DNA of 22,947 nt from Thermoplasmata archaeon. GTDB lineage: Archaea; Thermoplasmatota; Thermoplasmata; Lutacidiplasmatales; UBA184. Shown piece after piece: positions 21,792 to 22,947 of the stretch. The stretch's first letter is position 1. Every line of letters begins with the position of its first letter. The DNA lies in assembly GCA_013044425.1 (NCBI GenBank), contig JABEUK010000174.1, positions 1 through 22,947 of the forward strand, read 5' to 3'. Made by a program: the position numbers and the translations under genes. The notes beneath the pieces were generated by a model, which worked only from the letters and a program-made list of their open reading frames with translations, was not told the origin of the DNA and did no database searches.

Positions 21792-22947
21792 CCTTCGGGT
21801 CCTCCCAGGATGCACTCTCGGCCGGAAAAGTTCAGGGTCGTCGTCGAAAGGGTCGCGAGATCGACGAGCGCCGCCCGGGCGGGCACGGGGCTGATGTTCC
21901 GCATCTTCTGGTACTCCGTCTCCCCTTGCCAGGTCGAGACGTTCAAGAGCAACACCCCTCGATAGTGGTCGACCCCGTACGTGTGCGAGTGTCCCGTCAC
22001 GAACACGTCCGGGAGCGGCTCGACGACCAGGCCATCGCGGGAGAGCGGGGCGAGCGGCGTCCGTCCCCCGTAGATCGGGGCCAGGTGCCGCATCTGGAGC
22101 ATTCGCTTCATCACGTCGGTGGGGCGCCCGTAGGAAGCCCCAGGGATCGCGGGGATCAGTTCGTCGAACCCGCGCCCGTGGTAGGCGGAGAGCACCACGC
22201 CGTGGAGGGCGAAGGTTGACGGGTTGCCGAGGGAGCGTACGTTGGTCGGGAGCTGCGCGGCCATCGCCGCCGAGAGCGCGGGCTGCGGCTCGGCCGGTGC
22301 GACGGCGTCGTGGTTGCCCGGCACGACGATGATCGAGAGTCGCTCCGGTAGCTCGCGCAGACGACGCCCGAGCTCCGCGTACTGCTCGATCACGTCGCTG
22401 ATCGCTAGGTCCCGCTCCTGGTTCGGGTAGATCCCGATCCCGTCCACGAGGTCCCCGGCGATGACGACGTGCTCGAGGGAGTCGGCCATCTCGGCGTACG
22501 GGCCCCGTCCGTGGAGGAAGTCCACGAGACGGGCCCACGGTTCGGAGAGGAACGAGCGGCTTCCAATGTGAAGGTCCGATAGGAAGAGCGTCCGGGAGGG
22601 CCGATCCGATCGGTGGGCAGCGCGCGCGGGAGGCACCTCCGGCCGTTCGACCGAGGTGACCCGGTGCATCTTCCCCGCCTCGCGGGCAAGCTTCAGAGTG
22701 AAGCCCACGACCTCGTCGGGAAGGAACGTTCCTCGGCCGGCGAAGGCGTCGTTCGGAACCAACAGATCGACGCATCCGGACGGATCCTCGACCGTGAGCA
22801 GTACGATCCGTTTCGCGCTGACCTCGCGAACGTCGCGTATCATCGCGATGATCGACGCCTCGGCCTCGGTCGACCGCAGTTCGCGGATCGGACGGAGGTT
22901 CGATAGGCCCGGTCGGCCGCGGAGGAGCCGGGAGAGCATCTGGTAAC
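21788..22947 (-). CDS. polB: DNA polymerase D small subunit DP1, C-terminal part (cut by window edge)
   Basis: DP1 is the 3'-5' proofreading exonuclease subunit of archaeal PolD, the replicative polymerase of Euryarchaeota. The visible 385 codons run beyond the right edge, so the N-terminus is missing. An OB-fold region (about 28-100 of the visible chain, numbering from the methionine at 22939) precedes the calcineurin-like phosphodiesterase domain with metal motifs FLSDLHIGS, AGDLVDGIG, VPGNHD and VTGHSHTYGVDH. The C-terminal WQGETEYQKMRNISPVPA is highly characteristic of DP1. The metal-binding motifs are intact, so it should be an active nuclease. cutA follows with a 4-base overlap. This gene is the best marker for an archaeal host. 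Confidence 0.95.
   Translation of the reverse strand, partial: YQMLSRLLRGRPGLSNLRPIRELRSTEAEASIIAMIRDVREVSAKRIVLLTVEDPSGCVDLLVPNDAFAGRGTFLPDEVVGFTLKLAREAGKMHRVTSVERPEVPPARAAHRSDRPSRTLFLSDLHIGSRSFLSEPWARLVDFLHGRGPYAEMADSLEHVVIAGDLVDGIGIYPNQERDLAISDVIEQYAELGRRLRELPERLSIIVVPGNHDAVAPAEPQPALSAAMAAQLPTNVRSLGNPSTFALHGVVLSAYHGRGFDELIPAIPGASYGRPTDVMKRMLQMRHLAPIYGGRTPLAPLSRDGLVVEPLPDVFVTGHSHTYGVDHYRGVLLLNVSTWQGETEYQKMRNISPVPARAALVDLATLSTTTLNFSGRECILGGPEG

Noticed and set aside
1..22947. CRISPR arrays, tRNA/rRNA genes, insertion sequences, integrase or toxin-antitoxin genes
   Set aside because: No regularly spaced repeats, RNA-gene signatures, transposase or integrase motifs were seen; the region looks like ordinary chromosomal core and respiratory genes.

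Overview
The window (22.9 kb, high GC) looks like an archaeon, most likely an aerobic member of Candidatus Thermoplasmatota or a related euryarchaeal lineage. The evidence is the DNA polymerase D small subunit at the right edge, an XPD-family helicase, an AbrB-PhoU regulator, a half-length CtaA, blue copper proteins that could replace cytochrome c, and short TATA-like boxes a short distance upstream of starts. The genus cannot be read from the sequence. No rRNA, tRNA, CRISPR array, insertion sequence or phage gene was recognised, and no gene-free stretch exceeds 300 bases.

Left block (about 0.16-8.9 kb, all minus strand). One long respiratory operon is read right to left: tatA, tatC, a second TatA-like gene, a 60-residue membrane protein, a Rieske protein, cytochrome b, two small membrane proteins, cytochrome oxidase subunit I, heme A synthase (ctaA) and heme O synthase (ctaB). 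Several neighbours overlap by 4 or 8 bases. The Tat translocon sits at the head of the operon whose Rieske protein carries a Tat-like KR signal. A gene of unknown function (158-859), probably with its own promoter, follows.

Middle block (8.9-12.8 kb). This holds an AbrB-PhoU regulator with operator-like inverted repeats upstream, a membrane-anchored blue copper protein, a cytochrome oxidase subunit II encoded as two overlapping reading frames, and a second blue copper protein with one intact and one decayed copper domain. No CxxCH heme c site was seen in the translated respiratory proteins. The inferred electron path is quinol, cytochrome b/Rieske, blue copper protein, CuA of subunit II, then the heme-copper centre of subunit I.

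Right-middle block (12.8-18.7 kb, minus strand). Four genes overlap end to start by 4 bases: XPD-like helicase, heptose-7-phosphate kinase-like GHMP kinase, sedoheptulose-7-phosphate isomerase-like protein, and a CBS-ParB/Srx fusion. Upstream lie a FixX-like ferredoxin with no usable start codon and malate dehydrogenase. The two sugar genes suggest heptose for surface glycans, which fits the many N-glycosylation sequons in the exported copper protein.

Right block (18.8-22.9 kb). On the plus strand are two small overlapping coiled-coil proteins, 2-dehydropantoate 2-reductase (CoA synthesis) and a bacterial-looking phosphoglycerate kinase. They converge on a minus-strand pair, the DP1 subunit of DNA polymerase D (cut by the window edge) and CutA, whose tail overlaps the end of pgk by 101 bases.
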